Shown piece by piece: positions 1-6,012 of a DNA stretch of 7,573 nt. The number at the start of each line of letters is the position of its first letter. Within the stretch, counting starts at the first letter, position 1. The notes under the pieces are model-generated. The model saw nothing but the letters and a program-made list of their open reading frames with translations. It was not told the origin of the DNA and did not search any database. The translations under genes and the position numbers were made by a program. This stretch comes from an uncultured Collinsella sp. (GTDB taxonomy: Bacteria > Actinomycetota > Coriobacteriia > Coriobacteriales > Coriobacteriaceae), in contig USAY01000096.1 of the NCBI GenBank assembly GCA_900552755.1, forward strand, positions 1 through 7,573, given 5' to 3'.

Positions 1-1176
1 AAGGTGTACTTCACCAACCTGCGCACGCATGCTCGCGAGAGCCAGCTCGACAAGCTCAAGCGCCTCATTCGTCACGCCGGTATTGAGCAGATCGACTTCG
101 AGAACAAGTTCGTCGCCATCAAGATTCACTTTGGCGAGCTGGGCAACCTGAGCTTTTTGCGCCCCAACTACGCCCGCGCTGTCGCGGATGTCGTGAAGGA
201 GCTGGGTGGCAAGCCCTTCCTCACCGACTGCAACACGCTCTATGTGGGTAGCCGCAAAAACGCGCTCGAGCACATCGATACCGCCTATCAGAACGGCTTT
301 ACCCCGTATGCCACGGGTTGCCAGATCATCATCGCCGACGGCCTCAAGGGCACCGACGAGGCGCTCGTCCCGGTCGAGGGTGGCGAGTACGTGCGCGAGG
401 CCAAGATCGGTCAGGCGCTCATGGATGCCGATATCGTGATCAGCCTCACCCACTTTAAGGGCCATGAGCAGGCCGGCTTTGGCGGCGCCATGAAGAACCT
501 GGGTATGGGAGGCGGCAGCCGTGCCGGCAAGATGGAGCAGCATGCCGCCGGCAAGCCGAACGTCTCGACCGAGCACTGCGTTGGCTGCCGTGCCTGCGAA
601 AAGATCTGCGCGCACAACGCTGTCTCGTTCGACGGCACCCGCGAGCGCGAGCTTGCCAGCGGCGCTACTCGCACGGTGCACGTGGCCGCTATCGACCACG
701 ATCGCTGCGTGGGCTGCGGACGCTGCATTGCGGCATGCAACCAGGACTGCATCAAGCCCGGCTATGACGCCGCGGCCGACGTGCTCAACTGCAAGATCGC
801 CGAGTACACCAAGGCCGTCGTCGACGGCCGCCCGAGCTTCCACATTTCGCTGGCTATGGATATCAGCCCCAACTGCGATTGCCATCCCGAAAACGACACA
901 CCTATCGTCAACGATATCGGCATGTTCGCGAGCTTCGACCCGGTCGCCATCGACCAGGCCTGCGCCGATGCCGTCATGGCGTCCGAGCCGCTGCCCAACA
1001 CCGAGCTCACCGATAGCGCGGCCAAGATGGAGCATAACCACGAGCATCTGGAGGGCGAGCAGGCGCACGACCCCTTCTGCATTACGCATCCCGACACCGA
1101 CTGGCGCGCGTGCATCGCGCATGCCGAGAAGATCGGCTTGGGCACGAGCGAGTACGAGCTCATCGAGGTCAAGTAG
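1..1176 (+). CDS. DUF362 domain protein with two [4Fe-4S] ferredoxin motifs (5' end outside window)
   Basis: The reading frame is open from base 1 (AAG, then GTG at 4) to TAG at 1174-1176, giving 391 visible codons. A GTG start at 4 is possible, but no ribosome binding site is visible and the family usually has one or two more residues (such as M-A-K-V-Y-F), so the true start is probably just upstream. Counting from GTG as residue 1, the N-terminal part carries DUF362 hallmarks: KIHFGELGN (about 40-48), TDCNTLY (about 74-80) and the glycine-rich THFKGHEQAGFGGAMKNLG block (about 150-168). Two CxxCxxCxxxC motifs follow: CVGCRACEKIC (residues 192-202, nt 577-609) and CVGCGRCIAAC (235-245, nt 706-738), each able to hold a [4Fe-4S] cluster. 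The C-terminal DUF362 core includes ISPNCDCHPENDTPI and FDPVAIDQACADAV. No signal peptide or membrane span is seen, so it is probably cytoplasmic. The family's substrate is not established; an electron-transfer role is inferred only from the clusters. Confidence 0.93.
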   Translation, partial: KVYFTNLRTHARESQLDKLKRLIRHAGIEQIDFENKFVAIKIHFGELGNLSFLRPNYARAVADVVKELGGKPFLTDCNTLYVGSRKNALEHIDTAYQNGFTPYATGCQIIIADGLKGTDEALVPVEGGEYVREAKIGQALMDADIVISLTHFKGHEQAGFGGAMKNLGMGGGSRAGKMEQHAAGKPNVSTEHCVGCRACEKICAHNAVSFDGTRERELASGATRTVHVAAIDHDRCVGCGRCIAACNQDCIKPGYDAAADVLNCKIAEYTKAVVDGRPSFHISLAMDISPNCDCHPENDTPIVNDIGMFASFDPVAIDQACADAVMASEPLPNTELTDSAAKMEHNHEHLEGEQAHDPFCITHPDTDWRACIAHAEKIGLGTSEYELIEVK

Positions 1177-1223
1177 CGTCTAGCTATTGGACAAATCAAG
1201 CGCTTTTGTAGCGCAGCGTTAGC

Positions 1224-1262
1224 AAAAGCCGCCCGTGAGCACAGTGCCCACGGGCGGCTTTT
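1224..1262. terminator. Bidirectional intrinsic terminator between convergent genes
   Basis: A perfect 14-bp inverted repeat, AAAAGCCGCCCGTG (1224-1237) and CACGGGCGGCTTTT (1249-1262), encloses an 11-base loop that can add a small GCA/TGC stem. The GC core is flanked by A4 on the left and T4 on the right, so the RNA of either strand ends its stem in U4. It lies 47 nt after the DUF362 stop and 46 nt beyond the hydrolase stop on the other strand, as expected for one terminator serving two convergent genes. The U-tracts are short, so termination efficiency is uncertain. Confidence 0.88.
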
Positions 1263-1308
1263 CGGAAGTGCTAGGGGGTCAGATAGACCAGTAAACCGTA
1301 CTATTATC

Positions 1309-2274
1309 CTAAAAATACTCGTCGAGGAAGTTGTCGACTGTGTTCCAGTAGAGCTCGGGGTCAACTTGCGCACTCTTGGCGTGGGTGGCGCCATGGATGG
1401 TGAGCTTTTGCTTGACCTTGCTGGCGCACGCGTCGTAGTTTTGGTCGAGCATACTGTACGGCACAAAGGTGTCCTGGTCGCCGTGGATAAACAGCATGGG
1501 AACCGTCGCGTGTTTGAGTTGCTCCACACTGCTCGCCTTATGAAAGTCGTAGCCTGCGCGCACGTTGCACACCAAGTTTGCTACATCGAGCAAGGGAAAG
1601 CTGGGCAGGCCGAACACGTCCTTGAGCTGCAGAGAAAACTCGTCCCAAACACTCGTATAGCCGCAGTCCTCGATAATGCATTTCACGTTTGCGGGCAGAG
1701 ATTCCCCCGCGACGTTCATGGCGGTTGCCGCGCCCATCGACTCGCCAAAGACCAGGATGCACGCCTCGGGGTCAGCCTGAACGATTTGATTGATCCATGC
1801 GACGATGTCGAGGCGCTCGGGCCAGCCCATGCCGATATAGTCGCCGCCGGAGCGCTCGTGGGCACGGGCGGCGGGTGCGAGTACGTTCATGCCGCGGTCA
1901 TGGAATCGTTTGGCGTATCGGGCCATACCGATGGGCTCGTTGGTATATCCATGCAGGCAGACGGCGTAGTCGTGCGTGCTCTCCGACGCAGCAAAATACC
2001 AAGCGGCAAGCTCGGTTCCGTCATCTGCGGTGAGGCTGCTGCTCTCGCGATTCTCTTTAAACCATGCCCGCGCCTCGGTGTCCTCGGCATCCGGCTGCTC
2101 ACCTTCTTTGTCGTTCTTGCTATCCTGCATCATCTTCATGGTGTACGGCGCTTGGGGGTTCAGGGCAAAGTCAAACAAAAAGTTGCCGGCAAATCCGAGC
2201 AACGTGACAACGAGCGCCAACGCAACGACGCCGGCTATCTTGAGCTTTCGATGAGGGTGTGCGCTTTGAGGCAT
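1309..2274 (-). CDS. Membrane-anchored alpha/beta hydrolase
   Basis: 321 residues, ATG at 2274-2272, TAG at 1311-1309. The start is set by AAGGAGA (2288-2282) seven bases upstream. Residues 1-10 are basic and are followed by a hydrophobic segment (about 13-36) that reads as a signal anchor with the catalytic domain outside; there is no lipobox. A charged linker (about 50-75) leads into the fold. Visible catalytic features are the oxyanion HG (108-109), the nucleophile elbow G-E-S-M-G with Ser179, the acid in HGDQD (Asp268) and the base in GATHAKS (His298). The family (lysophospholipase-like or BAAT/YqkD-like serine hydrolases) cleaves esters, amides or peptides; the substrate cannot be read from the sequence. 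The gene stands alone, facing away from the hemolysin III gene, with its own strong promoter overlapped by palindromes, so it is probably regulated. It is full length with an intact triad. Confidence 0.93.
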   Translation of the reverse strand: MPQSAHPHRKLKIAGVVALALVVTLLGFAGNFLFDFALNPQAPYTMKMMQDSKNDKEGEQPDAEDTEARAWFKENRESSSLTADDGTELAAWYFAASESTHDYAVCLHGYTNEPIGMARYAKRFHDRGMNVLAPAARAHERSGGDYIGMGWPERLDIVAWINQIVQADPEACILVFGESMGAATAMNVAGESLPANVKCIIEDCGYTSVWDEFSLQLKDVFGLPSFPLLDVANLVCNVRAGYDFHKASSVEQLKHATVPMLFIHGDQDTFVPYSMLDQNYDACASKVKQKLTIHGATHAKSAQVDPELYWNTVDNFLDEYF

Positions 2275-2294
2275 TTACTGTTCTCCTTAAAGAT

Positions 2295-2308
2295 GTTAAT
2301 ACATCAAC
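2295..2308. promoter_or_regulatory. Putative operator copy 1 (leader of the hydrolase gene)
   Basis: GTTAATACATCAAC matches the perfect palindrome GTTGATGCATCAAC at 12 of 14 positions. Flanking bases extend the dyad to ATGTT...AACAT (2293-2310). It lies just downstream of the predicted hydrolase transcription start, where a bound repressor would block elongation. It shares 11 of 14 bases with copy 2 at 2340-2353, and all three differences are A/G. The regulator is unknown and is not encoded in this window. Confidence 0.5.
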
Positions 2309-2323
2309 ATTTAATGCAAGCGC

Positions 2324-2352
2324 ATTATGGACGTTCGCCGTTGATGCGTCAA
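2324..2352 (-). promoter_or_regulatory. Sigma-70-type promoter of the alpha/beta hydrolase gene
   Basis: On the minus strand, TTGACG (2352-2347) and CATAAT (2329-2324) are separated by exactly 17 bases. Each hexamer matches the housekeeping consensus at five of six positions. Transcription should begin near 2317, giving a leader of about 43 nt before the ATG at 2274. The -35 box is inside one copy of a repeated palindrome and the leader contains the other. Confidence 0.75.
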
Positions 2353-2353
2353 C
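2340..2353. promoter_or_regulatory. Putative operator copy 2 (over the hydrolase -35 box)
   Basis: GTTGATGCGTCAAC matches the palindrome GTTGATGCATCAAC at 13 of 14 positions and covers the -35 hexamer of the minus-strand promoter. Its centre is 45 bp from that of copy 1. A dimeric winged-helix or helix-turn-helix repressor (for example MarR, GntR or LacI type) would suit such a site; the family assignment is a guess. Confidence 0.5.
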
Positions 2354-2395
2354 AGGCAAAGAATGGGTAAACAAAGGGTCACGTATGGTGCAAAT

Positions 2396-2425
2396 TTCGC
2401 ACGCACCCAGACGCTTTGATATAGT
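2396..2425 (+). promoter_or_regulatory. Possible promoter of the hemolysin III gene
   Basis: TATAGT at 2420-2425 is a good -10 candidate. The best -35 is TTCGCA at 2396-2401 (four of six matches) with an 18-bp spacer. Transcription would start near 2432, leaving a leader of about 29 nt before the ATG at 2461. The weak -35 keeps confidence modest. Confidence 0.4.
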
Positions 2426-2460
2426 GTTGAGAACTCTTTACGTTGGAGGATGTAACCGGC

Positions 2461-3144
2461 ATGTCCGATTCGAGCGACAGTTCTAAGCCGCGACCCAAGA
2501 CCGCGGCCGTTCCACACTACACGGTGGGCGAGGAGATCATGAACTCCGTCACCCATGGTGTCGGCTGCCTGCTGGGTATCGCGGGCCTGGTGCTCCTGAT
2601 CGTATTCGCCGCCCTGCGCGGCGGAGGCCCGGCCCATATGGCCGCGGCGATTGTCTATGGCGTCAGCATTATCCTCGAATACCTAGCCTCCACGCTCTAC
2701 CACGCGATTCAGCCCGCGCGCGCCAAGCGCGTGTTTCGCATCATCGACCACAGCTGCATCTACCTGCTCATAGCCGGCAGCTATACGCCGTTTTGCCTCA
2801 TCACGCTCGCAAACGACGGCGGCGCTGTGCTGTTCTTTGCCGTATGGGCCATCGCCATCATCGGCATCGCCCTCGAGTGCTTCCTACGCGAGCGCCAGCC
2901 GCATTGGGTAAGCGGCCTGGTCTACCTGCTGATGGGCTGGCTCGTTGTCTTTAAGCTGCCCGAACTTGTTGCGCTGCTCAACCCCGTGGCACTTGCCCTG
3001 CTCGCCGTCGGCGGCGTGTGCTACACCGCGGGCGTGCCGTTCTATATCGCCAAAAACGTGCGCTATCTGCACAGCGTGTTTCACCTGTGGGTGCTCGCCG
3101 GCAGCATCTTCCAGTTCATGGCGGTGATCCTCTTCGTAATCTAG
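2461..3144 (+). CDS. Hemolysin III / PAQR family membrane protein
   Basis: 227 residues ending in TAG at 3142-3144. The ATG at 2461 is preferred because GGAGGA (2445-2450) lies ten bases upstream; the in-frame TTG at 2443 overlaps that site and cannot be the start. Seven hydrophobic segments are visible at about 34-51, 58-79, 97-115, 121-140, 148-165, 172-194 and 206-226, the family's usual topology. The three PAQR motifs are intact: E25-N28-H32 (EEIMNSVTH), S77-H81 with D96 (STLYH, IDH), and H204-H208 (HSVFH). In characterised relatives these His/Asp residues bind a metal, usually zinc. A Gln (218) occupies a position in the last helix where, from memory, many bacterial members have His; the proposed metal ligands are unaffected. 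Despite the family name, haemolysis is not a safe prediction; bacterial members are linked to membrane-lipid homeostasis. The gene stands alone with about 110 nt before the next gene. Confidence 0.93.
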   Translation: MSDSSDSSKPRPKTAAVPHYTVGEEIMNSVTHGVGCLLGIAGLVLLIVFAALRGGGPAHMAAAIVYGVSIILEYLASTLYHAIQPARAKRVFRIIDHSCIYLLIAGSYTPFCLITLANDGGAVLFFAVWAIAIIGIALECFLRERQPHWVSGLVYLLMGWLVVFKLPELVALLNPVALALLAVGGVCYTAGVPFYIAKNVRYLHSVFHLWVLAGSIFQFMAVILFVI

Positions 3145-3254
3145 CGACCACGCCTGCGCGCCCGCGTTCTCGTTTGGGCGCCGGTGCAATTGCCGTATCC
3201 GCCATCAACGTTTTAACCTGACGTCCCGAATCTTGGAGGTTCGAGAAACTCCCG
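3145..3254 (+). other. Intergenic gap with weak hairpin and no clear promoter
   Basis: The 110 bases between the hemolysin III and CorC-type genes hold only a six-bp inverted repeat, GCGCCC (3158-3163) and GGGCGC (3176-3181), with no T-run after it, so it is not a convincing terminator. TTGCCG at 3189-3194 is a conceivable -35 but no good -10 follows at the right distance. The transporter may be read from upstream or from a promoter I cannot recognise. Confidence 0.4.
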
Positions 3255-4628
3255 ATGGACATAACCATCTCCCTTATCACCACCCTCGTTTTGACCCTCA
3301 TCAACGGCTACTTCTCTATGTCCGAGATGGCGCTCACCACGGCCAAGCGCGCCGTGTTGGAGCACGAGGCCGAGGAAGGCGACAAGCGCGCCGAGCGTGC
3401 CATTAAGCTGGCTGCCGACTCCGACCAGCTGCTCGCCACCATCCAGGTTGCCATTACGCTCGTGGGCTTCGCCTCGTCCGCCGTCGCCTCGACGAGTCTG
3501 TCCGACCCGCTCGCCACGTGGCTCATGAGCTTTGGCATCGCGCCGCTCTCCGCCATCGCGCGCGGCCTGGCGCCGGTCATCATCACCGTCGCGGTCGCCT
3601 TCGTGTCCATCGTGATCGGCGAGCTCGTCCCCAAGCGCATCGGCCTGGCCAATGCCGAGGGCGTGTCCAAGCAGGTCGTGGGACCGTTGTCGTTTTTCCA
3701 AAAGATCGCCCGTCCGCTCGTGTGGCTGACCGGCGCCTGCTCCGATGGCCTGGCCCGCATCCTGCGCATCAAGAGCGCCGACGACCGCCAAAACGTCTCG
3801 GAAGAAGAGATCAAGTACATGGTCTCGGAGCAGGACGACCTGCTCGACGAGGAAAAGCGTATGATCCACGAGATCTTTGACTTGGGCGATACCGTTGCCC
3901 GCGAGGTCATGGTGCCGCGCGTGGACACCACCATGTGCGAGGACGACGAGACGGTCGCCGACGTGCTGTCCACCATGCGCCAGACCGGCTTCAGCCGCAT
4001 CCCCGTCTATCACGAGGATCCCGACAACGTCGCCGGCATTGCGCACATCAAGGACCTGATCCAACCCGCGCTCGACGGCAAGGGTGACCAGCCCATCGCC
4101 GGCTTTTTGCGCGACGCCACCTTTGTGCCCGACACCAAGGACATCCTGCCGCTACTGTCCGAGATGCAGACCTCGCACGACCAGATCGTGGTGGTCGTGG
4201 ACGAGTACGGCGGCACGGCCGGCATTATCACCATCGAGGATATCGTCGAGGAGATCGTCGGCGAGATCGAGGACGAGTTCGACCCCGACAACAAGTATCT
4301 CACGCGCCTTTCGCGCCGCGAGTGGCTCGTTGATGGGCGTTTTTCGTGCGATGACGCGATTGAGCTTGGTTGGCCGCTCGAGGAAAGCGATGATTATGAG
4401 ACCATCGCCGGCTGGATTTTGGAGCTTTGCGACTCGGTGCCCGACATCGGAGAGGTGTTTGAGGTCGCGGGGTACAAGTTTAAAGTTCAGTCGATGCGTG
4501 GCCAGCGCATCTCGCTCATTCGCGTGATCGCTCCGGCCGAAACCGATAAGAAGGATTCCGAGTCTTCGGCAGAGAAGCCGGCGGCGTCGGGTGCGGGCTC
4601 TGTGGATCCGCACGATGGCGACGAGTAG
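3255..4628 (+). CDS. CNNM/CorC (HlyC/CorC) family transporter with CBS pair
   Basis: 457 residues, ATG at 3255, TAG at 4626-4628. The N-terminal transmembrane (DUF21/CNNM) domain spans about 1-190. It opens with a first helix carrying the family signature NGYFSMSEMAL (17-27), has further hydrophobic stretches at about 60-80 and 95-123, and ends its core with GELVPKRIGL (122-131). A regulatory CBS pair follows at about 217-335: VMVPRVDTT starts the first CBS, and VVVVDEYGGTAGIITIEDI (312-330) is the characteristic second. A CorC_HlyC domain covers about 345-426. Residues 428-457 form a Ser/Ala/Glu/Asp-rich tail that is probably disordered. Relatives are linked to magnesium or cobalt handling, and CBS pairs commonly bind adenine nucleotides; the ion is not shown here. 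The start follows TTGGAGG (3234-3240), but 15 bases separate GGAGG from the ATG and no other in-frame start is nearer. The next gene begins 24 nt later, so the two are probably cotranscribed. Confidence 0.94.
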   Translation: MDITISLITTLVLTLINGYFSMSEMALTTAKRAVLEHEAEEGDKRAERAIKLAADSDQLLATIQVAITLVGFASSAVASTSLSDPLATWLMSFGIAPLSAIARGLAPVIITVAVAFVSIVIGELVPKRIGLANAEGVSKQVVGPLSFFQKIARPLVWLTGACSDGLARILRIKSADDRQNVSEEEIKYMVSEQDDLLDEEKRMIHEIFDLGDTVAREVMVPRVDTTMCEDDETVADVLSTMRQTGFSRIPVYHEDPDNVAGIAHIKDLIQPALDGKGDQPIAGFLRDATFVPDTKDILPLLSEMQTSHDQIVVVVDEYGGTAGIITIEDIVEEIVGEIEDEFDPDNKYLTRLSRREWLVDGRFSCDDAIELGWPLEESDDYETIAGWILELCDSVPDIGEVFEVAGYKFKVQSMRGQRISLIRVIAPAETDKKDSESSAEKPAASGAGSVDPHDGDE

Positions 4629-4652
4629 GGCAAGGAAGAGTAGGGGAGAGTT

Positions 4653-5486
4653 ATGGCAGGCCTGTTCAACATCCTTAAGGTCACCGTCAGCGAGGACAAG
4701 ATCTGCGCGCATGTGCTGGTGAACCCCGGCATGCCGCTCATGACCTCGGAGGATATCGAGGCCACGGCGCGCGTGTATTACCTGGTGCCGGCGATTGCCA
4801 AGCACCTGTGCCTGGGTGATTCCGGTCGCGAGTTCCAGGACTGCATGGGCCAGACCGAGCTCTGCCACCTGCTGGAGCACGTGACGGTTGAGCTCATGAA
4901 CGAGACCGGTCTTGCCGGTAGCATCTCGTGCGGCCGCACGCGCGTAAGCGAGCACGACGAGCGCGTCTTTGAGGTTGAGCTTTCGTGCCCCGATGACGCA
5001 CTGGCCATTGGTGCGCTGTCGTCGGCCACCTTTATGATGGACTGGGCGTACCTGCACGCCGACCAGCCTGCCCCCGACGTGGAAGGCACGGTCGCGGGTC
5101 TGCGCAACCTGGTGTTGGGCATGCGCGCCGAGGCCGAGGGCAAGGATCCTCACGAGGCCGTCGCCGCTGCGAACGGCGAAGATGCTGCCGAGGACGAGGG
5201 CGCTGACGAGGGCGATGTGCCGGTCGACGCCGAGCTCGTTGCCGATGCGACCGCCGAGCCCGTTCCCGCCGAGCCCCAGGGCGTCCCCAACTTTGACGAC
5301 GAGCCCCAGGTGGCGATTGATACCGAGGGCGCGGTTGCCGAGAACCACGAGGCCTCCGCTGCCGTCTTTGGCGGTGCTGCGACGGTTCCGGCAGGACCTG
5401 CGCATGAGGGCGGCCTGCCGCTCGTGGACGGCGCCGGCGAGGACCCGGGTGCCACGGTGGCCATGCCGGCTATGCTCCAGGAGTAG
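4653..5486 (+). CDS. Protein with cyanophycin-synthetase N-terminal-like domain and acidic tail
   Basis: 277 residues, ATG at 4653 with GGGGAG (4643-4648) four bases upstream, TAG at 5484-5486. Residues 1-155 look folded. The segment HLLEHVTVEL (72-81), then SCGRTR (92-97), then a beta-rich stretch and a final helix (about 106-135), resembles the N-terminal domain of cyanophycin synthetase, where a xxEHVxxEL helix precedes a GRTR-like strand. The glutamate ligase (ATP-grasp) and Mur-ligase parts of that enzyme, normally about 870 residues in all, are absent, so synthesis of cyanophycin by this protein is not expected. Residues about 158-277 are low complexity, rich in Ala, Glu, Asp, Val, Pro and Gly, and probably disordered. 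There is no signal peptide or membrane span. The close spacing after the transporter gene suggests a shared transcript. Function unknown; the domain resemblance is by eye and memory. Binding of an acidic or amide-rich polymer or peptide is only a guess. Confidence 0.82.
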   Translation: MAGLFNILKVTVSEDKICAHVLVNPGMPLMTSEDIEATARVYYLVPAIAKHLCLGDSGREFQDCMGQTELCHLLEHVTVELMNETGLAGSISCGRTRVSEHDERVFEVELSCPDDALAIGALSSATFMMDWAYLHADQPAPDVEGTVAGLRNLVLGMRAEAEGKDPHEAVAAANGEDAAEDEGADEGDVPVDAELVADATAEPVPAEPQGVPNFDDEPQVAIDTEGAVAENHEASAAVFGGAATVPAGPAHEGGLPLVDGAGEDPGATVAMPAMLQE

Positions 5487-5565
5487 GCCTACGCGTTTAT
5501 CACCATCACGTACCTGCGCCTTTGCCGTACGCAGATGAGCGGAGCGGCAAGTGATGCGCTGCGGG

Positions 5566-5571
5566 TATAAT
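5566..5571 (+). promoter_or_regulatory. -10 element of a promoter for the YtxH/PRC-barrel operon
   Basis: A perfect TATAAT stands in a GC-rich stretch between the two genes. Transcription would start near 5578, giving a leader of about 45 nt. No good -35 hexamer is found 16-18 bases upstream, and the bases before the -10 are GGG rather than TGn, so an activator or a non-canonical -35 may be needed. Confidence 0.6.
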
Positions 5572-5587
5572 GGACAGCATTCAAACG

Positions 5588-5607
5588 GTGGGCACCGACG
5601 TGCCCGC
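5588..5607 (+). promoter_or_regulatory. 5'-UTR hairpin directly before the YtxH ribosome binding site
   Basis: GTGGGCAC (5588-5595) pairs with GTGCCCGC (5600-5607) around the tetraloop CGAC, giving an eight-bp RNA stem with one G-U pair. The next base begins AGGAGAGG (5608-5615), the ribosome binding site. The stem starts about ten bases into the predicted transcript. It could protect the 5' end or affect ribosome access; there is no U-run, so it is not a terminator. Confidence 0.5.
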
Positions 5608-5622
5608 AGGAGAGGAATGATC

Positions 5623-6012
5623 ATGGGTAAGACTTTCAGCTTTGTCTCCGGCGCACTTTTTGGTGCCGCTGCCGGCGCTATTGTCGGCGTTGCTCTGGCC
5701 CCGCGCTCGGGCGCCGAGACCCGCGCCATGGCTGCCGATATCGCCAACGACGCCTGGGACAATATGCGCGACACCTACGAGCACAGCGCCGAGGAGGCTC
5801 GTGCTGCGGTGAATGACTTTGGCCCGATGGTCGACGCCAAGACCGACGACCTGCGCGCCAAGGTCGACCTGGCCCGCGAGCGCATGGACCAGCTGCGCGA
5901 GCAGCTCAACGACGCCATTTCGGGCGGCAACGTGACGCCTGCCGCCGACGTCGTGGTCGAGAACGCCGTCGAGGCTGATACCGAGGCTGCGGAGCCCTCG
6001 ACCGAGGCATAA
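5623..6012 (+). CDS. YtxH-domain single-span membrane protein
   Basis: 129 residues, TAA at 6010-6012. ATG 5623 (M-G-K-T-F) is chosen because YtxH proteins typically begin MGK and AGGAGAGG (5608-5615) lies about seven bases upstream. An in-frame ATG at 5617, adding only M-I, is also possible; a longer frame from 5551 runs through the predicted -10, hairpin and binding site and is rejected. Residues 5-26 form a Gly/Ala-rich membrane segment, followed by the family signature LAPRSGAETR (25-34). Residues about 50-100 are a charged helix likely to form a coiled coil, and 104-129 are an acidic Ala/Glu/Val tail. YtxH proteins are small envelope or general-stress proteins of unknown biochemical role. 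The stop codon overlaps the start of the PRC-barrel gene (TAATG), which implies translational coupling and a shared task. Confidence 0.88.
   Translation: MGKTFSFVSGALFGAAAGAIVGVALAPRSGAETRAMAADIANDAWDNMRDTYEHSAEEARAAVNDFGPMVDAKTDDLRAKVDLARERMDQLREQLNDAISGGNVTPAADVVVENAVEADTEAAEPSTEA

Noticed and set aside
1366..2370. A 334-codon open frame on the plus strand
   Set aside because: It lies opposite the alpha/beta hydrolase, which has an intact catalytic triad, ribosome site and promoter; the plus-strand frame shows no family motifs.
2443..2460. TTG start for the hemolysin III gene
   Set aside because: The TTG overlaps the GGAGGA site that serves the ATG at 2461.
3189..3216. Promoter for the CorC-type gene (TTGCCG with TTTTAA/TTAACC)
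   Set aside because: No -10 match at 16-18 bp spacing is good enough; the candidate boxes match the consensus poorly.
3213..4064. A 283-codon open frame on the minus strand, His/Gly/Asp-rich
   Set aside because: Antisense shadow of the CNNM domain of the CorC-type gene; composition is that of a reversed GC-rich gene.
5522..5550. Inverted repeat TTGCCG/CGGCAA as a terminator after the cyanophycin-N-like gene
   Set aside because: Only six bp with a 17-base loop and no T-run; not a convincing intrinsic terminator.
5551..5622. Upstream extension of the YtxH frame from a GTG at 5551
   Set aside because: It would translate the TATAAT box, the hairpin and the ribosome site, and the added residues are unlike the family.
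4152..5774. A 540-codon open frame on the minus strand
   Set aside because: It runs antisense to the CorC-type, cyanophycin-N-like and YtxH genes, has no recognisable domain and no ribosome site, and reflects the strong GC3 bias of the plus-strand genes, which have clear family motifs.
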